Origin: Hephaestia caeni
GTDB taxonomy: Bacteria > Pseudomonadota > Alphaproteobacteria > Sphingomonadales > Sphingomonadaceae
DNA length: 64,000 bases
Reading direction: 5' to 3'
Assembly: GCF_003550065.1 (NCBI RefSeq)
Contig: NZ_QXDC01000005.1
Location: 124,001 to 188,000, forward strand
Shown: piece after piece, positions 1 through 8,598 of the stretch
How positions within the stretch are numbered: position 1 is the first letter of the stretch
How the letters are laid out: every line of letters starts with the position of its first letter
Notes under the pieces: model-generated
Told to the model about the DNA's origin: nothing
The model's input: only the letters and a program-made list of their open reading frames with translations
Database searches by the model: none
Translations under genes and position numbers: made by a program

Positions 1-1278
1 CCGAAGAATCTCGTCGATTCCGAGCGCATCCTGACCAAGCTCCGCTCCGACGGCTATCAGATGTCGCCCGATTATGCCGGCGCCGACGTCGTGCTCGTCA
101 ACACATGCGGTTTCCTCGATTCCGCCAAGGAGGAGAGCCTGGAGGCGATCGGCGAGGCGATCGCGGAAAACGGCCGCGTCATCGTCACCGGCTGCATGGG
201 CAAGGAAGCCGAGACGATCCGCGCGCGCTTCCCCGACGTGCTCGCCGTTACGGGGGCGCATCAATATGAGGACGTCGTGGGCGCCGTCCATGACGCGGCG
301 CCGATGCCGCCCAACGCCTTCCTCAACCTCGTTCCCGAAAGCGGCCTCAAGCTCACGCCGCGGCACTACAGCTATCTGAAGATTTCGGAGGGCTGCAACC
401 ACCGCTGCGCGTTCTGCATCATCCCCAGCCTGCGCGGCGATCTCGTCTCGCGCCGCCCCGACGCGATCCTGCGCGAGGCGGAGAAGCTGGTCGAGGCGGG
501 GACGAAGGAACTGCTGGTCATCAGCCAGGACACTTCGGCCTACGGCGTCGACATCAAGCACCACCCGCGGACGTGGCACGGCCACGAGGTGCGTGCGCAC
601 ATGACCGACCTCGCCCGTGAACTCGGCGGAATCGCGCCGTGGGTGCGGCTGCACTACGTCTACCCCTATCCGCACGTCGACCATGTCATCCCGCTGATGG
701 CCGAGGGGCTGGTGCTCCCCTATCTCGACATCCCGTTCCAGCACGCCAGCCGCAGCGTGCTGAAAGCGATGCGCCGCCCCGCCAACGAGGCCAAGGTGCT
801 CGAACGGATCAAGGGCTGGCGCGAGATCTGCCCCGACATCGCAGTGCGATCGACCTTCGTCGTCGGCTTCCCCGGCGAAACCGAGGACGATTTCCGCTAC
901 CTGATGGACTGGCTGGAAGAAGCGCAGCTCGATCGCGTCGGCGCGTTCCGCTTCGAGCCGGTCGAGGGCGCCGCCGCCAACGCGCTTCCCGATCCTGTCC
1001 CCGAGGAGATCAAGGAAGAGCGCTACGCTCGGCTGATGGAACTCACCGCGCGGATTTCGGCCGAGAAGCTCGCCGTGAAGGTCGGCCGCACGCTCGACGT
1101 CATCATCGATGCGGTCGATGCCGAGAGCGGCGGCGCCACCGGCCGCTCCGAGGCCGATGCGCCCGAGATCGATGGCGAGGTCCATTTGCGCGACGCGGGC
1201 CATCTGGCGGTCGGCGACATCGTGCGCGTCGCGATCGAGGACGCCGATGCGCACGATCTGTTCGGCGTTCCCGCCTGA
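1..1278 (+). CDS. rimO: Ribosomal protein S12 methylthiotransferase RimO (5' end missing)
   Basis: RimO is a radical-SAM enzyme that adds a methylthio group to an aspartate of ribosomal protein S12. The frame is open from base 1 and begins inside the N-terminal UPF0004 domain (PKNLVDSER), so only a few codons and the start lie outside the window. The radical-SAM cluster cysteines are in EGCNHRCAFC at about bases 388-417, followed by the RimO-typical RGDLVSRR. The C-terminal TRAM domain runs to about 1260. An internal ATG at 61 is not the real start. The stop lies 74 bases before an IclR regulator on the same strand. Family assignment is firm. Confidence 0.97.
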   Translation, partial: PKNLVDSERILTKLRSDGYQMSPDYAGADVVLVNTCGFLDSAKEESLEAIGEAIAENGRVIVTGCMGKEAETIRARFPDVLAVTGAHQYEDVVGAVHDAAPMPPNAFLNLVPESGLKLTPRHYSYLKISEGCNHRCAFCIIPSLRGDLVSRRPDAILREAEKLVEAGTKELLVISQDTSAYGVDIKHHPRTWHGHEVRAHMTDLARELGGIAPWVRLHYVYPYPHVDHVIPLMAEGLVLPYLDIPFQHASRSVLKAMRRPANEAKVLERIKGWREICPDIAVRSTFVVGFPGETEDDFRYLMDWLEEAQLDRVGAFRFEPVEGAAANALPDPVPEEIKEERYARLMELTARISAEKLAVKVGRTLDVIIDAVDAESGGATGRSEADAPEIDGEVHLRDAGHLAVGDIVRVAIEDADAHDLFGVPA

Positions 1279-1352
1279 GAGCGTTACCATCGCAACTTCA
1301 CAGGCGGCGTGAAGGCGCTACAGTCGCCGCCGCACGCAAGCGGGAGAAAGCG

Positions 1353-2141
1353 GTGGCGAAGAAGGACGACGAGGCCGAAGCGCCGCAACGCTATCGCGCG
1401 CCCGCGCTCGACAAGGGGCTCGATATCCTCGAGCTGCTCGCCAGTGAGCCGCTGCCGATGACGCTGACCGCGATCGTCAACCGGCTCGAGCGATCGCATG
1501 GCGAACTGTTCCGCATGGTGCAGGTGCTCGAATATCGCGGCTATATCGAGCAGGACCGCGCCAGCGACGGCTATCGGCTCACCGACCAGCTTTTCTCGCT
1601 CGGGATGCAGCAGCCGCGCATCCAGAACCTCGTCGAGATCGCGCTGCCGATCATGCGGCAATTGACGATCGAGGTGGAGCAATCGTGCCACCTCGCGGTC
1701 CATACGCGCGGCCAGATGGCGGTGATCGCGCGGATGGAATCGAGCGAGCAACTCGGCTTCTCGGTCCGGGTCGGCTATCGCCGCGCGCTCCACGAATCGG
1801 CCTCGGGCGCGGTGCTCTACGCCTTCCAGCCGCCCGACATCCAGGAACGGTGGGAAAAGCTGCTCGATCCGCCGCTTCCCAAGGCCGCGCTCGAGGCATT
1901 CCGCGTCCACACCCGCGCCATCGCCAAACGCCAGGTCGAGCTGACGCCGAGCCGCTTCGTCGCCGGGATCACCGACATCTCGGCCCCGGTGATGCGCGGC
2001 GGCGCGGCGGCGGCGGCGCTGACGGTGCCGTACATCAAGAAGGTGCTGCCGTCGACCACACCCGACGAGACGGCAACCGCCGTCCGCGCGGCGGCGAACC
2101 GCATTTCGACCCAATTGACCGAGGGCGACAACCGGATCTGA
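1353..2141 (+). CDS. IclR-family transcriptional regulator of the downstream sugar-acid genes
   Basis: The 262-residue protein has an N-terminal winged helix-turn-helix (ALDKGLDILELLASEPLPMT is the typical IclR opening) and a C-terminal IclR effector-binding domain starting near LVEIALPIMRQL. I chose the GTG at 1353 because GGGAG at 1342-1346 sits at good spacing. The frame is open far upstream, but that part is a shadow of rimO. It lies 70 bases before the L-fuconate dehydratase gene, and the gap holds a long inverted repeat that is its likely operator. Family members usually bind a small aromatic or sugar acid. Here L-fuconate or a later intermediate is a reasonable guess, not shown. Confidence 0.9.
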   Translation: MAKKDDEAEAPQRYRAPALDKGLDILELLASEPLPMTLTAIVNRLERSHGELFRMVQVLEYRGYIEQDRASDGYRLTDQLFSLGMQQPRIQNLVEIALPIMRQLTIEVEQSCHLAVHTRGQMAVIARMESSEQLGFSVRVGYRRALHESASGAVLYAFQPPDIQERWEKLLDPPLPKAALEAFRVHTRAIAKRQVELTPSRFVAGITDISAPVMRGGAAAAALTVPYIKKVLPSTTPDETATAVRAAANRISTQLTEGDNRI

Positions 2142-2152
2142 CACGCGAACGC

Positions 2153-2193
2153 TTGCATGGATTGCATTTTGCACATATGAAAATGTAATCCAT
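2153..2193 (+). promoter_or_regulatory. Candidate promoter with IclR-type operator (14-bp inverted repeat)
   Basis: Arms at 2157-2170 (ATGGATTGCATTTT) and 2180-2193 (AAAATGTAATCCAT) pair at 13 of 14 positions across a 9-base spacer. The site is AT-rich in GC-rich surroundings and lies between the regulator and the dehydratase. TTGCAT at 2153-2158 and TATGAA at 2176-2181 are 17 bases apart and could be the -35 and -10, so a bound regulator would cover the promoter. There is no T-run, so a terminator is unlikely. Confidence 0.6.
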
Positions 2194-2211
2194 TGACAAA
2201 AGGTGGACGCG

Positions 2212-3513
2212 ATGAAGATCACCCGGCTCCGCGTCCTCGACATTCGTTTCCCGACCTCGATGCAGCTCGATGGATCGGACGCGATGAACCCCGATCCCGA
2301 TTATTCGGCGGCCTATTGCATCCTCGAGACCGATCAGCCGGACCTCACGGGCCACGGGCTGACCTTCACGATCGGGCGCGGCAACGACATCTGCTGCGCC
2401 GCGATCGCGGCGCTGGCGCCGTTGGTCGAAGGACTCGACCTCGACTGGATCGCCGAGGACGGCGCCCGTTTCTGGCGGCATGTGACGGGCGACAGCCAGT
2501 TGCGCTGGATCGGCCCCGAAAAGGGCGCCATCCACCTCGCCGCGGGCGCGGTCGTCAACGCGGTGTGGGATCTGCTCGCCAAGCGCGCGGGCAAGCCCTT
2601 GTGGCGGCTGATCGGAGAGATGTCGCCGGAGGACATCGTCCGACAGATCGATTTCCGGTACATGACCGATTGCATCACCCCCGACGGGGCGGTCGCGCTG
2701 CTCACCGAGCGCGCGGCGGGCAAGGCGGCGCGCGTCGCCGATCTCGAGGCCAATGGCTATCCCTGCTACACCACGTCGGCAGGCTGGCTCGGCTATTCGG
2801 ACGAGAAGCTGGCCCGGCTGTGCCGCGAGGCGGTCGACCAGGGGTTCGATCACATCAAGCTCAAGGTCGGGCTGTCGCTCGACGACGATATCCGCCGCGC
2901 CCGCCTTGCCCGCGAGGTGATCGGGCCGGATCGCAAGCTGCTGATCGACGCCAACCAGATCTGGGAAGTCGACGAAGCGATCGCCCATGTCCGCGCGCTC
3001 GCCTTCGCGCGGCCCTGGTTCATCGAGGAACCGACCAGCCCCGACGATGTCGCCGGCCACCGCCGCATTCGTGAAGGCGTTGCCCCGATCAAGGTCGCAA
3101 CCGGCGAGATGTGCCAGAACCGCATCCTCTTCAAACAGTTCATGGCCGAAGGCGCGATCGACGTGGTGCAGCTCGACGCGTGCCGGCTCGGCGGCGTCAA
3201 CGAGGTGCTCGCAGTGCTGCTGATGGCCGCGAAATACGATCTGCCGGTGTGCCCACACGCCGGTGGCGTGGGCTTGTGCGAATATGTCCAGCACCTCGCG
3301 ATGATCGATTATCTATGCTTCGCGGGCACCAAGGAAGGCCGCGTCGCCGAATATATCGATCACCTCCACGAACATTTCGTCGAACCGTGCGTGGTCGAAA
3401 ACGCCGCCTATCAGGTGCCCCGGGCGCCCGGCTATTCGATCGAGATGAAGCCCGAGACGTTGATCGATTACGCCTGGCCGCGGTCGTCGAGCGCACACCG
3501 CGTACCGGGTTGA
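2212..3513 (+). CDS. fucD: L-fuconate dehydratase (enolase superfamily)
   Basis: The 433-residue enolase-superfamily protein would dehydrate L-fuconate to 2-keto-3-deoxy-L-fuconate. Visible active-site features are KLKVG (paired lysines), the metal ligands in LIDANQIWEV, EEPTSPDD and TGEMCQNR, and the CPHAGGVGL histidine loop. This set fits the FucD/ENOSF1 group. ATG at 2212 is preferred over the GTG at 2203 because AAAGGTGG at 2199-2206 gives a normal Shine-Dalgarno spacing. The IclR gene and operator lie just upstream. It works with the fucose dehydrogenase-type reductase and mutarotase downstream. Other acid sugars are possible substrates, but the motif set argues for L-fuconate. Confidence 0.9.
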   Translation: MKITRLRVLDIRFPTSMQLDGSDAMNPDPDYSAAYCILETDQPDLTGHGLTFTIGRGNDICCAAIAALAPLVEGLDLDWIAEDGARFWRHVTGDSQLRWIGPEKGAIHLAAGAVVNAVWDLLAKRAGKPLWRLIGEMSPEDIVRQIDFRYMTDCITPDGAVALLTERAAGKAARVADLEANGYPCYTTSAGWLGYSDEKLARLCREAVDQGFDHIKLKVGLSLDDDIRRARLAREVIGPDRKLLIDANQIWEVDEAIAHVRALAFARPWFIEEPTSPDDVAGHRRIREGVAPIKVATGEMCQNRILFKQFMAEGAIDVVQLDACRLGGVNEVLAVLLMAAKYDLPVCPHAGGVGLCEYVQHLAMIDYLCFAGTKEGRVAEYIDHLHEHFVEPCVVENAAYQVPRAPGYSIEMKPETLIDYAWPRSSSAHRVPG

Positions 3514-3724
3514 AGCACCCCGCCGGCGACCGGGACGGCCCCGAAAGCGCTTCCCAAGCGCGCGGAAGGTTACAAAGGTTACACTACGCCCGCTTGTTTC
3601 GCCTTCCCCCGCGCAACGGACACGACGGGCAACATGGCACGGATCGGAGGTTGCAGGACAACGAAAAGAACAAACAGGGGGTATTCGAAGGCGTGGTTCA
3701 TGCGCAGAGGACGGGCAAGGATAT

Positions 3725-3800
3725 CGTCACCCCAGCGCAGGCTGGGGTCTATCTCTAGCCGTGGTGCCGATCGCGAGAGACATGGAGCGCTGGGGTGACG
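3725..3800. repeat. Palindromic intergenic repeat between convergent genes
   Basis: Arms CGTCACCCCAGCG (3725-3737) and CGCTGGGGTGACG (3788-3800) are perfect 13-base inverted repeats around a 50-base middle. The left end also folds on itself (CCCCAGC..GCTGGGG). It sits between the converging ends of the dehydratase and the halogenase and may end transcription both ways. The outer CGTCACCCC matches the repeats at 38392 and 56914. The rest of 3514-3821 shows no gene. Confidence 0.7.
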
Positions 3801-3821
3801 GGCCGCCGATAGCGCGCGACC

Positions 3822-5417
3822 TTACCGCCGCACCACCGCCGGGCCGATGCTGCCGGTGTGAGTCGTGACCAGCCCGGCCAGCGTATCGGGAGGAACGGCG
3901 CGCGGCGGCGCCGTGCCGATCGTACCGGCCCCCGCGAGATACGCGCCGTGTTCGGGCATCGCGGCGACCCCGCGCGCGATCGCGGCGCGGATCGCGGGCA
4001 GCCGGGCGAGCTTTTCCGGCGGCAGCGCATCGGCGAGCGGATCGTAGCGTTCGGGCGGGAAGCCCTGCCCTTCGAGCACCGCGACCCAGCTCGGTTCGCC
4101 GAACAATTCGTCATCGACGCGGAACACGCGGCCATGCCGTCGCCACATCGCCAGCTTCTCGGCGAGCGTATCGGGGATCGGCATCGCCCGGCACGCATCC
4201 CAGAACGGTTCTCCGACGCGCTGGTTGGCGTGATAATGCATGATGATGAAATCGCGCAGGCGTTCGTGTTCCACCGTGGTTTGCCGATTGTAGAAATCGA
4301 TGTCGGGCTGGTGAAAATCGCGATCGGGGAACAGCGTCAGCAGCTTCGCCAGCCCCGACTGGACGAGATGGATGCTGGTCGATTCGAGCGGCTCGATAAA
4401 CCCCGAGGCGAGCCCCAAGGCGAGCACGTTGCGGTTCCAGAACAGCCGTCGCCGCCCGGTCGTGAAGCGCAGCCGGTTGGCCTCGCCCAGCGGCGCGCCG
4501 TCGAGGTTGGCGCGCAGGATCGCCTCGGCCTCGTCGTCGCCCATGTGCGCACTCGCATAGACGTGCCCGTTGCCGATCCGGTGCTGGAGCGGAATGCGCC
4601 ACTGCCAGCCTGCGCGGTGCGCCGAACAGCGCGTGTAGGGCGTCGGATCGCCCGCCGCCTCGCACGGAAGCGCGATCGCGCGATCGCACGGCAACCAGTG
4701 CGTCCATGATTCATACCCGGTTTCGAGCGCGCCCTCGATCAGCAGCCCACGGAAACCCGAGCAATCGATGAAGAAATCGGCCTCGATCACCTCACCGCGT
4801 TCGAGCCGCACGCCGCGCACGAACCCGTTCTCGCGCATCAGCACCTCGACGATGCGCCCTTCGTGCCGCACCGTGCCCGCCGCCTCGGCGATCTCGCGCA
4901 GCATGACCGCGTAGCGCGCCGCATCGAACTGATAGGCATAAGCGATGTTGGACAGCGTGTTCTTCGGATCGGGCGACGGGCGGCAGAATTTGCCCGCGAG
5001 CGCCGCCTTGCTCGGCAGGCTGTAATCGGTGAGCGCCCCGGCGGCCGCGGGGTCGGCGGCCCGCGCGCGCAGCCAATATTGATGGAAGGGTAGCGCGCCG
5101 ATATCGGCGCCGTAGCGCCCGAAGGGGTGGAAATAGCGATCCCCCGCCTTGCCCCAGCCAACGAAATCGAGCCCGAGCTTGAAGGTCGCGCTGGTACGGC
5201 GGATGAAGTCGTTCTCGTCGATCCCGAGCAACTGGTTGAGATGGAGCAGCGGCGGGATCGTCGCTTCGCCGACGCCGACGGTGCCGATCGCCGCCGATTC
5301 GATCACGGTAACGCTCACGTCCTGATCGGCGAGCGCGCGGCCGATCGTCGCCGCCGCCATCCAGCCCGCGGTGCCCCCGCCCACGATCACGATGTTCCGT
5401 ATCGCCCGTCCGCTCAT
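3822..5417 (-). CDS. Flavin-dependent tryptophan-halogenase-like protein
   Basis: The 531-residue protein starts with an FAD-binding GGGTAGWMAA. It keeps the halogenase signature WxWxIP (GWQWRIPL), a Lys in the SATFKLG region that probably corresponds to the catalytic lysine, and the Glu-Ser pair in PLESTSIH, so it is probably an active FADH2-dependent halogenase needing a separate flavin reductase. ATG at 5417 (MSGRAIRN) is chosen over 5432. It is divergent from a TonB-dependent receptor across 173 bases. Such halogenase/TonB pairs are known from Caulobacter, Xanthomonas and sphingomonads, some with activity on indole-type compounds, but the natural substrate is unclear. There is no flavin reductase gene nearby. 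Confidence 0.88.
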   Translation of the reverse strand: MSGRAIRNIVIVGGGTAGWMAAATIGRALADQDVSVTVIESAAIGTVGVGEATIPPLLHLNQLLGIDENDFIRRTSATFKLGLDFVGWGKAGDRYFHPFGRYGADIGALPFHQYWLRARAADPAAAGALTDYSLPSKAALAGKFCRPSPDPKNTLSNIAYAYQFDAARYAVMLREIAEAAGTVRHEGRIVEVLMRENGFVRGVRLERGEVIEADFFIDCSGFRGLLIEGALETGYESWTHWLPCDRAIALPCEAAGDPTPYTRCSAHRAGWQWRIPLQHRIGNGHVYASAHMGDDEAEAILRANLDGAPLGEANRLRFTTGRRRLFWNRNVLALGLASGFIEPLESTSIHLVQSGLAKLLTLFPDRDFHQPDIDFYNRQTTVEHERLRDFIIMHYHANQRVGEPFWDACRAMPIPDTLAEKLAMWRRHGRVFRVDDELFGEPSWVAVLEGQGFPPERYDPLADALPPEKLARLPAIRAAIARGVAAMPEHGAYLAGAGTIGTAPPRAVPPDTLAGLVTTHTGSIGPAVVRR

Positions 5418-5590
5418 CGTCGCTCTCCCCACCGTCGCTTGTAGCGCGCCCCGGTGGCCGCGCCAATTTTCATATATGCTCTGTTTTTTTGTAGACGATG
5501 ATAAGGCGACGTGATACCGCTATCTTCACGCCGCCGATGCGCGCCCGCCAGAGGCCGCCCGGTTGAACGCGCGGAGGGGAGCAAAGGGCC
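5418..5590. promoter_or_regulatory. Divergent promoter region with LacI-type operator candidate
   Basis: This is the shared upstream region of the halogenase (minus) and the TonB receptor (plus). TGATACCGCTATCT at 5512-5525 is an imperfect palindrome around a central CG, the usual form of LacI/GalR-family operators. An AT-rich patch at 5466-5492 (TTTTCATATATG, then a T-run) is the likely promoter zone. GGAGGGGA at 5573-5580 is the receptor's ribosome-binding site. No LacI regulator gene lies in the window. Confidence 0.4.
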
Positions 5591-8443
5591 ATGATCGACA
5601 CACGTATGAGCAAGATGGCGGCAGCGCGACGCGCGGGCTGGCTCATCGGTGCATCGGCGCTCGCCTTCGGCCTCGCCGCCCCGGCGCTGGCGCAAACCAC
5701 GCCCGAACAGGAGACGCCGCCCGACGCGGCGCTGCCGCAAGAAGACGCCGCCGACGCGATCGTCGTCACCGGACTGCGCGCCTCGCTCGCCTCGGCACAG
5801 GCGATCAAGCGCAATTCGGGCCAGTTCGTCGATTCGGTGACCGCGATCGACATCGGCAAGCTGCCCGACAAGAACGTCGCCGAGGCACTCCAGCGCATCT
5901 CGGGCATCCAGATCACGCGCAACCGCGGCGAGGGATCGAGCATCGCGATCCGCGGGCTCACCCAGGTCCGCACCGAGGTCAACGGCCGCGACAGCTTCGG
6001 CGCCAGCGGCGGGCGCGCGCTGAGCTTCGAGGACGTGCCGTCGGAACTGCTCGCGGGCGTCGACGTCTACAAGAACCCGTCGGCGATGATGATCGAAGGC
6101 GGCGTCGGCGGGCTCGTCAACCTGCGCACGCGGATGCCGTTCGACAAGACCGACAACAAATTGCTCGTCTCGGGCACCGTCGGGCTCAATTATTACGACC
6201 TGATCGACGACAGCCGCTTCAACGCCTCGCTGCTCGCCAGCAAAAGGTGGGAGACCGGGATCGGCGATATCGGCATCCTCGTCGACGTCTCGACCTTCGA
6301 GGGCGCCTTCCGCTCCGACGACATCACGATCGAGCCCTATTTCGACCGCAGCGACATTCCCGGCTCCGAAGGCACGGCGCGCTCCGTCCCCGACGGCGCG
6401 GGGATCGGCATCACCTTCGGCGAGCGCAAGCGGCGCGGTTTCTATGGCGCGGTGCAATGGGCGCCGTCCGACGATCTCGAATTGTACGGCCAGGTGTTCC
6501 GCACCGATTACCGGATCGAGACGCCCAATTACACGTCGTTCGTCACCTGCGGCACCGACGTCAATTGCGCGACCAACACGATGCAGCCGAACGGGCCGTT
6601 CGCGTTCGATGAAGACGGGACGTTCGTCAGCGGCGCCTTCTCGGGCTTCGGCGCGACCGCGAACAACAGTCAGTTCACCAGCAACCGATCGATCACCACC
6701 GATTATTCGGCCGGGTTCAAGTGGCACGCGGGCGATCACCTGAAGATCAACGGCGACTTCCAGTACGTAGACGCGACCGCGGAGAACCGCAGCTTCACCG
6801 CCTTCCCGCAGCGCGACGGCGGCACGCTTTCGATCGATCTTGCGGGCAAGCTGCCGCAGATCCAGTTCGGCCCCGCGGGCGTCGACGATCCGGCGAATTA
6901 CTACATCATCGCGCTGATGGATCACCTCGAAGACAGCAACGCGCACGAATATGCCGGGCGGCTCGACCTCGAATGGGATTTCGACGATTCGAGCGTGCTC
7001 CAGGATTTCACCGCGGGCGTGCGCTATACCGATCGGTCGGCGATCAACCGCTCGACGCCGTACAACTGGCAGTTCCTCTCCGCGCCCTGGGCGGGCAATT
7101 CGCTGCCGCTCAGCAATTATGCGATCTCCAACCCCTTCGACGCCGACTTCTTCTACGGTGAGGGCACAGGCGTCGTGGGCAACGTACCCTTCTTCAACTG
7201 GCCGACGCTGCGCAACGGGGGCGAGACCTTCCTCAATCTCTCCCATACCGCCGGGCCGTCGGGCGGCGCCGGGCCTTATCCGCGCACCCTGATCGACTAC
7301 ACCGGCAACGACATCAACACCCAGCACGAGAAGACCTACACGGCCTATACGATGTTGCGGTTCGATTTCGGCCGTTCGGGCGGGCTGCCGCTTGACGGCA
7401 ATATCGGCGTGCGCGTGATCAAGACCTCGAACGACGCGGTGGGCCAGTACGTGCTCACCTATCGCGATCCGGGCGCGCCGACGACCGATATCAACGTCAC
7501 CACCCCGCTGAGCGGCAGCCAGGATTATACCGAGGTGCTGCCCAGCCTGAATCTGCGCTATCACATCACCGATACGCTACAGGCGCGCTTCGCTGCATCG
7601 CGCGGGCTCTCGCGCCCGCCGTTCTACGACATGCGCGCGATCTTCAACCTGACCGAGAATTACCGCACACCGACGAGCTGCCCGCCCGGCGCCGACCCCG
7701 CCGATCCGGCGTGCGTGCCCGAATTCGTCAACAATACCGGCACCGGCGGCAATCCGAACCTGAAACCGCTGACGGTCAACCAGGCGGATATCGCGCTCGA
7801 ATGGTATCCGAGTTCGACGACGATGCTCTACGGCACGCTGTTCTACAAGAAGGTCAAGAATTTCGAGGGCACCGCGGTCTACGACCAGACGTTCGACGTG
7901 CCGGGCAAGGGGCCGCAGACGTTCCAGGTGACCGCGCAGGTCAATGGCGATGCCGGTACGATCAAGGGCTTCGAGGTCGGCGGCAACACCTTCTTCAGCT
8001 TCCTGCCCTCGCCGTTCGATGGTTTCGGCGCGCAGGCCAACCTCACCTATGTCGATTCGAAGGCGCCGAGCCTGGTCTCGTTCGATGCCAACGGCCGCCC
8101 GTTGCAGACGCCGCTGCAAGGGCTGTCGAAGTGGAGCTACAATATCGTCGGCTTCTACGAGAAATACGGCTTCACCGCGCGCGCGGCGTGGAACTGGCGC
8201 AACGACTATCTCGATACGGTCAACGGCAACGGCACCGGCGCGGTGCCGATCTATCGCCGACCCTACGGCCAGCTCGACGCCAGCATCTCCTACGATTTCA
8301 CGCCGTTCTTCTCGGTCAGCCTCGACGGCGTCAACCTGACCCGCGAGATGAAGCAGAGCTATCAGGCGACGCCCAACCATCCGCGCGATTACCTTCAGGA
8401 AGATCGCCGGATCGGCATCTCGCTCAGGCTGCGCACGCCATAA
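5591..8443 (+). CDS. TonB-dependent outer-membrane receptor
   Basis: The 950-residue protein has a signal peptide (hydrophobic stretch about residues 17-35, cleavage near PALAQ). A TonB box, DAIVVTG, follows near residue 54, then a plug domain (LPDKNVAEALQRISG, IAIRGLTQVRTEVNG) and a 22-strand-type barrel to the C terminus. It belongs to the large receptors that sphingomonads and xanthomonads use for carbohydrate uptake. The C terminus ends in RLRTP rather than the usual aromatic residue. ATG at 5591 follows GGAGGGGA. Its place beside the fuconate dehydratase and fucose dehydrogenase-like genes suggests uptake of a fucose-containing oligosaccharide. That is inferred from context only. Confidence 0.92.
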   Translation: MIDTRMSKMAAARRAGWLIGASALAFGLAAPALAQTTPEQETPPDAALPQEDAADAIVVTGLRASLASAQAIKRNSGQFVDSVTAIDIGKLPDKNVAEALQRISGIQITRNRGEGSSIAIRGLTQVRTEVNGRDSFGASGGRALSFEDVPSELLAGVDVYKNPSAMMIEGGVGGLVNLRTRMPFDKTDNKLLVSGTVGLNYYDLIDDSRFNASLLASKRWETGIGDIGILVDVSTFEGAFRSDDITIEPYFDRSDIPGSEGTARSVPDGAGIGITFGERKRRGFYGAVQWAPSDDLELYGQVFRTDYRIETPNYTSFVTCGTDVNCATNTMQPNGPFAFDEDGTFVSGAFSGFGATANNSQFTSNRSITTDYSAGFKWHAGDHLKINGDFQYVDATAENRSFTAFPQRDGGTLSIDLAGKLPQIQFGPAGVDDPANYYIIALMDHLEDSNAHEYAGRLDLEWDFDDSSVLQDFTAGVRYTDRSAINRSTPYNWQFLSAPWAGNSLPLSNYAISNPFDADFFYGEGTGVVGNVPFFNWPTLRNGGETFLNLSHTAGPSGGAGPYPRTLIDYTGNDINTQHEKTYTAYTMLRFDFGRSGGLPLDGNIGVRVIKTSNDAVGQYVLTYRDPGAPTTDINVTTPLSGSQDYTEVLPSLNLRYHITDTLQARFAASRGLSRPPFYDMRAIFNLTENYRTPTSCPPGADPADPACVPEFVNNTGTGGNPNLKPLTVNQADIALEWYPSSTTMLYGTLFYKKVKNFEGTAVYDQTFDVPGKGPQTFQVTAQVNGDAGTIKGFEVGGNTFFSFLPSPFDGFGAQANLTYVDSKAPSLVSFDANGRPLQTPLQGLSKWSYNIVGFYEKYGFTARAAWNWRNDYLDTVNGNGTGAVPIYRRPYGQLDASISYDFTPFFSVSLDGVNLTREMKQSYQATPNHPRDYLQEDRRIGISLRLRTP

Positions 8444-8598
8444 GGGGGGCGGCGGCGCCGGGCGGTTCGCCCGTCGGGTGTCGCCGCGATTCGGGCGCGG
8501 ACGTTGATCGATGGCCTTGCCGCGCGCATCGAACGATGCAGGAATGCCGACGGGAGGAGCGCGCGACCGATGATGCCGTGGCGGATGACGCTTTCGCG

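Noticed and set aside
2035..3294. Long minus-strand open frame across fuconate dehydratase
   Set aside because: It is a mirror frame of a GC-rich gene with no recognisable domain; the plus-strand gene is clear.
5414..7564. 716-codon minus-strand open frame across the TonB receptor
   Set aside because: Arg/Glu/Asp-rich shadow with no start signal or motif; typical of high-GC antisense frames.
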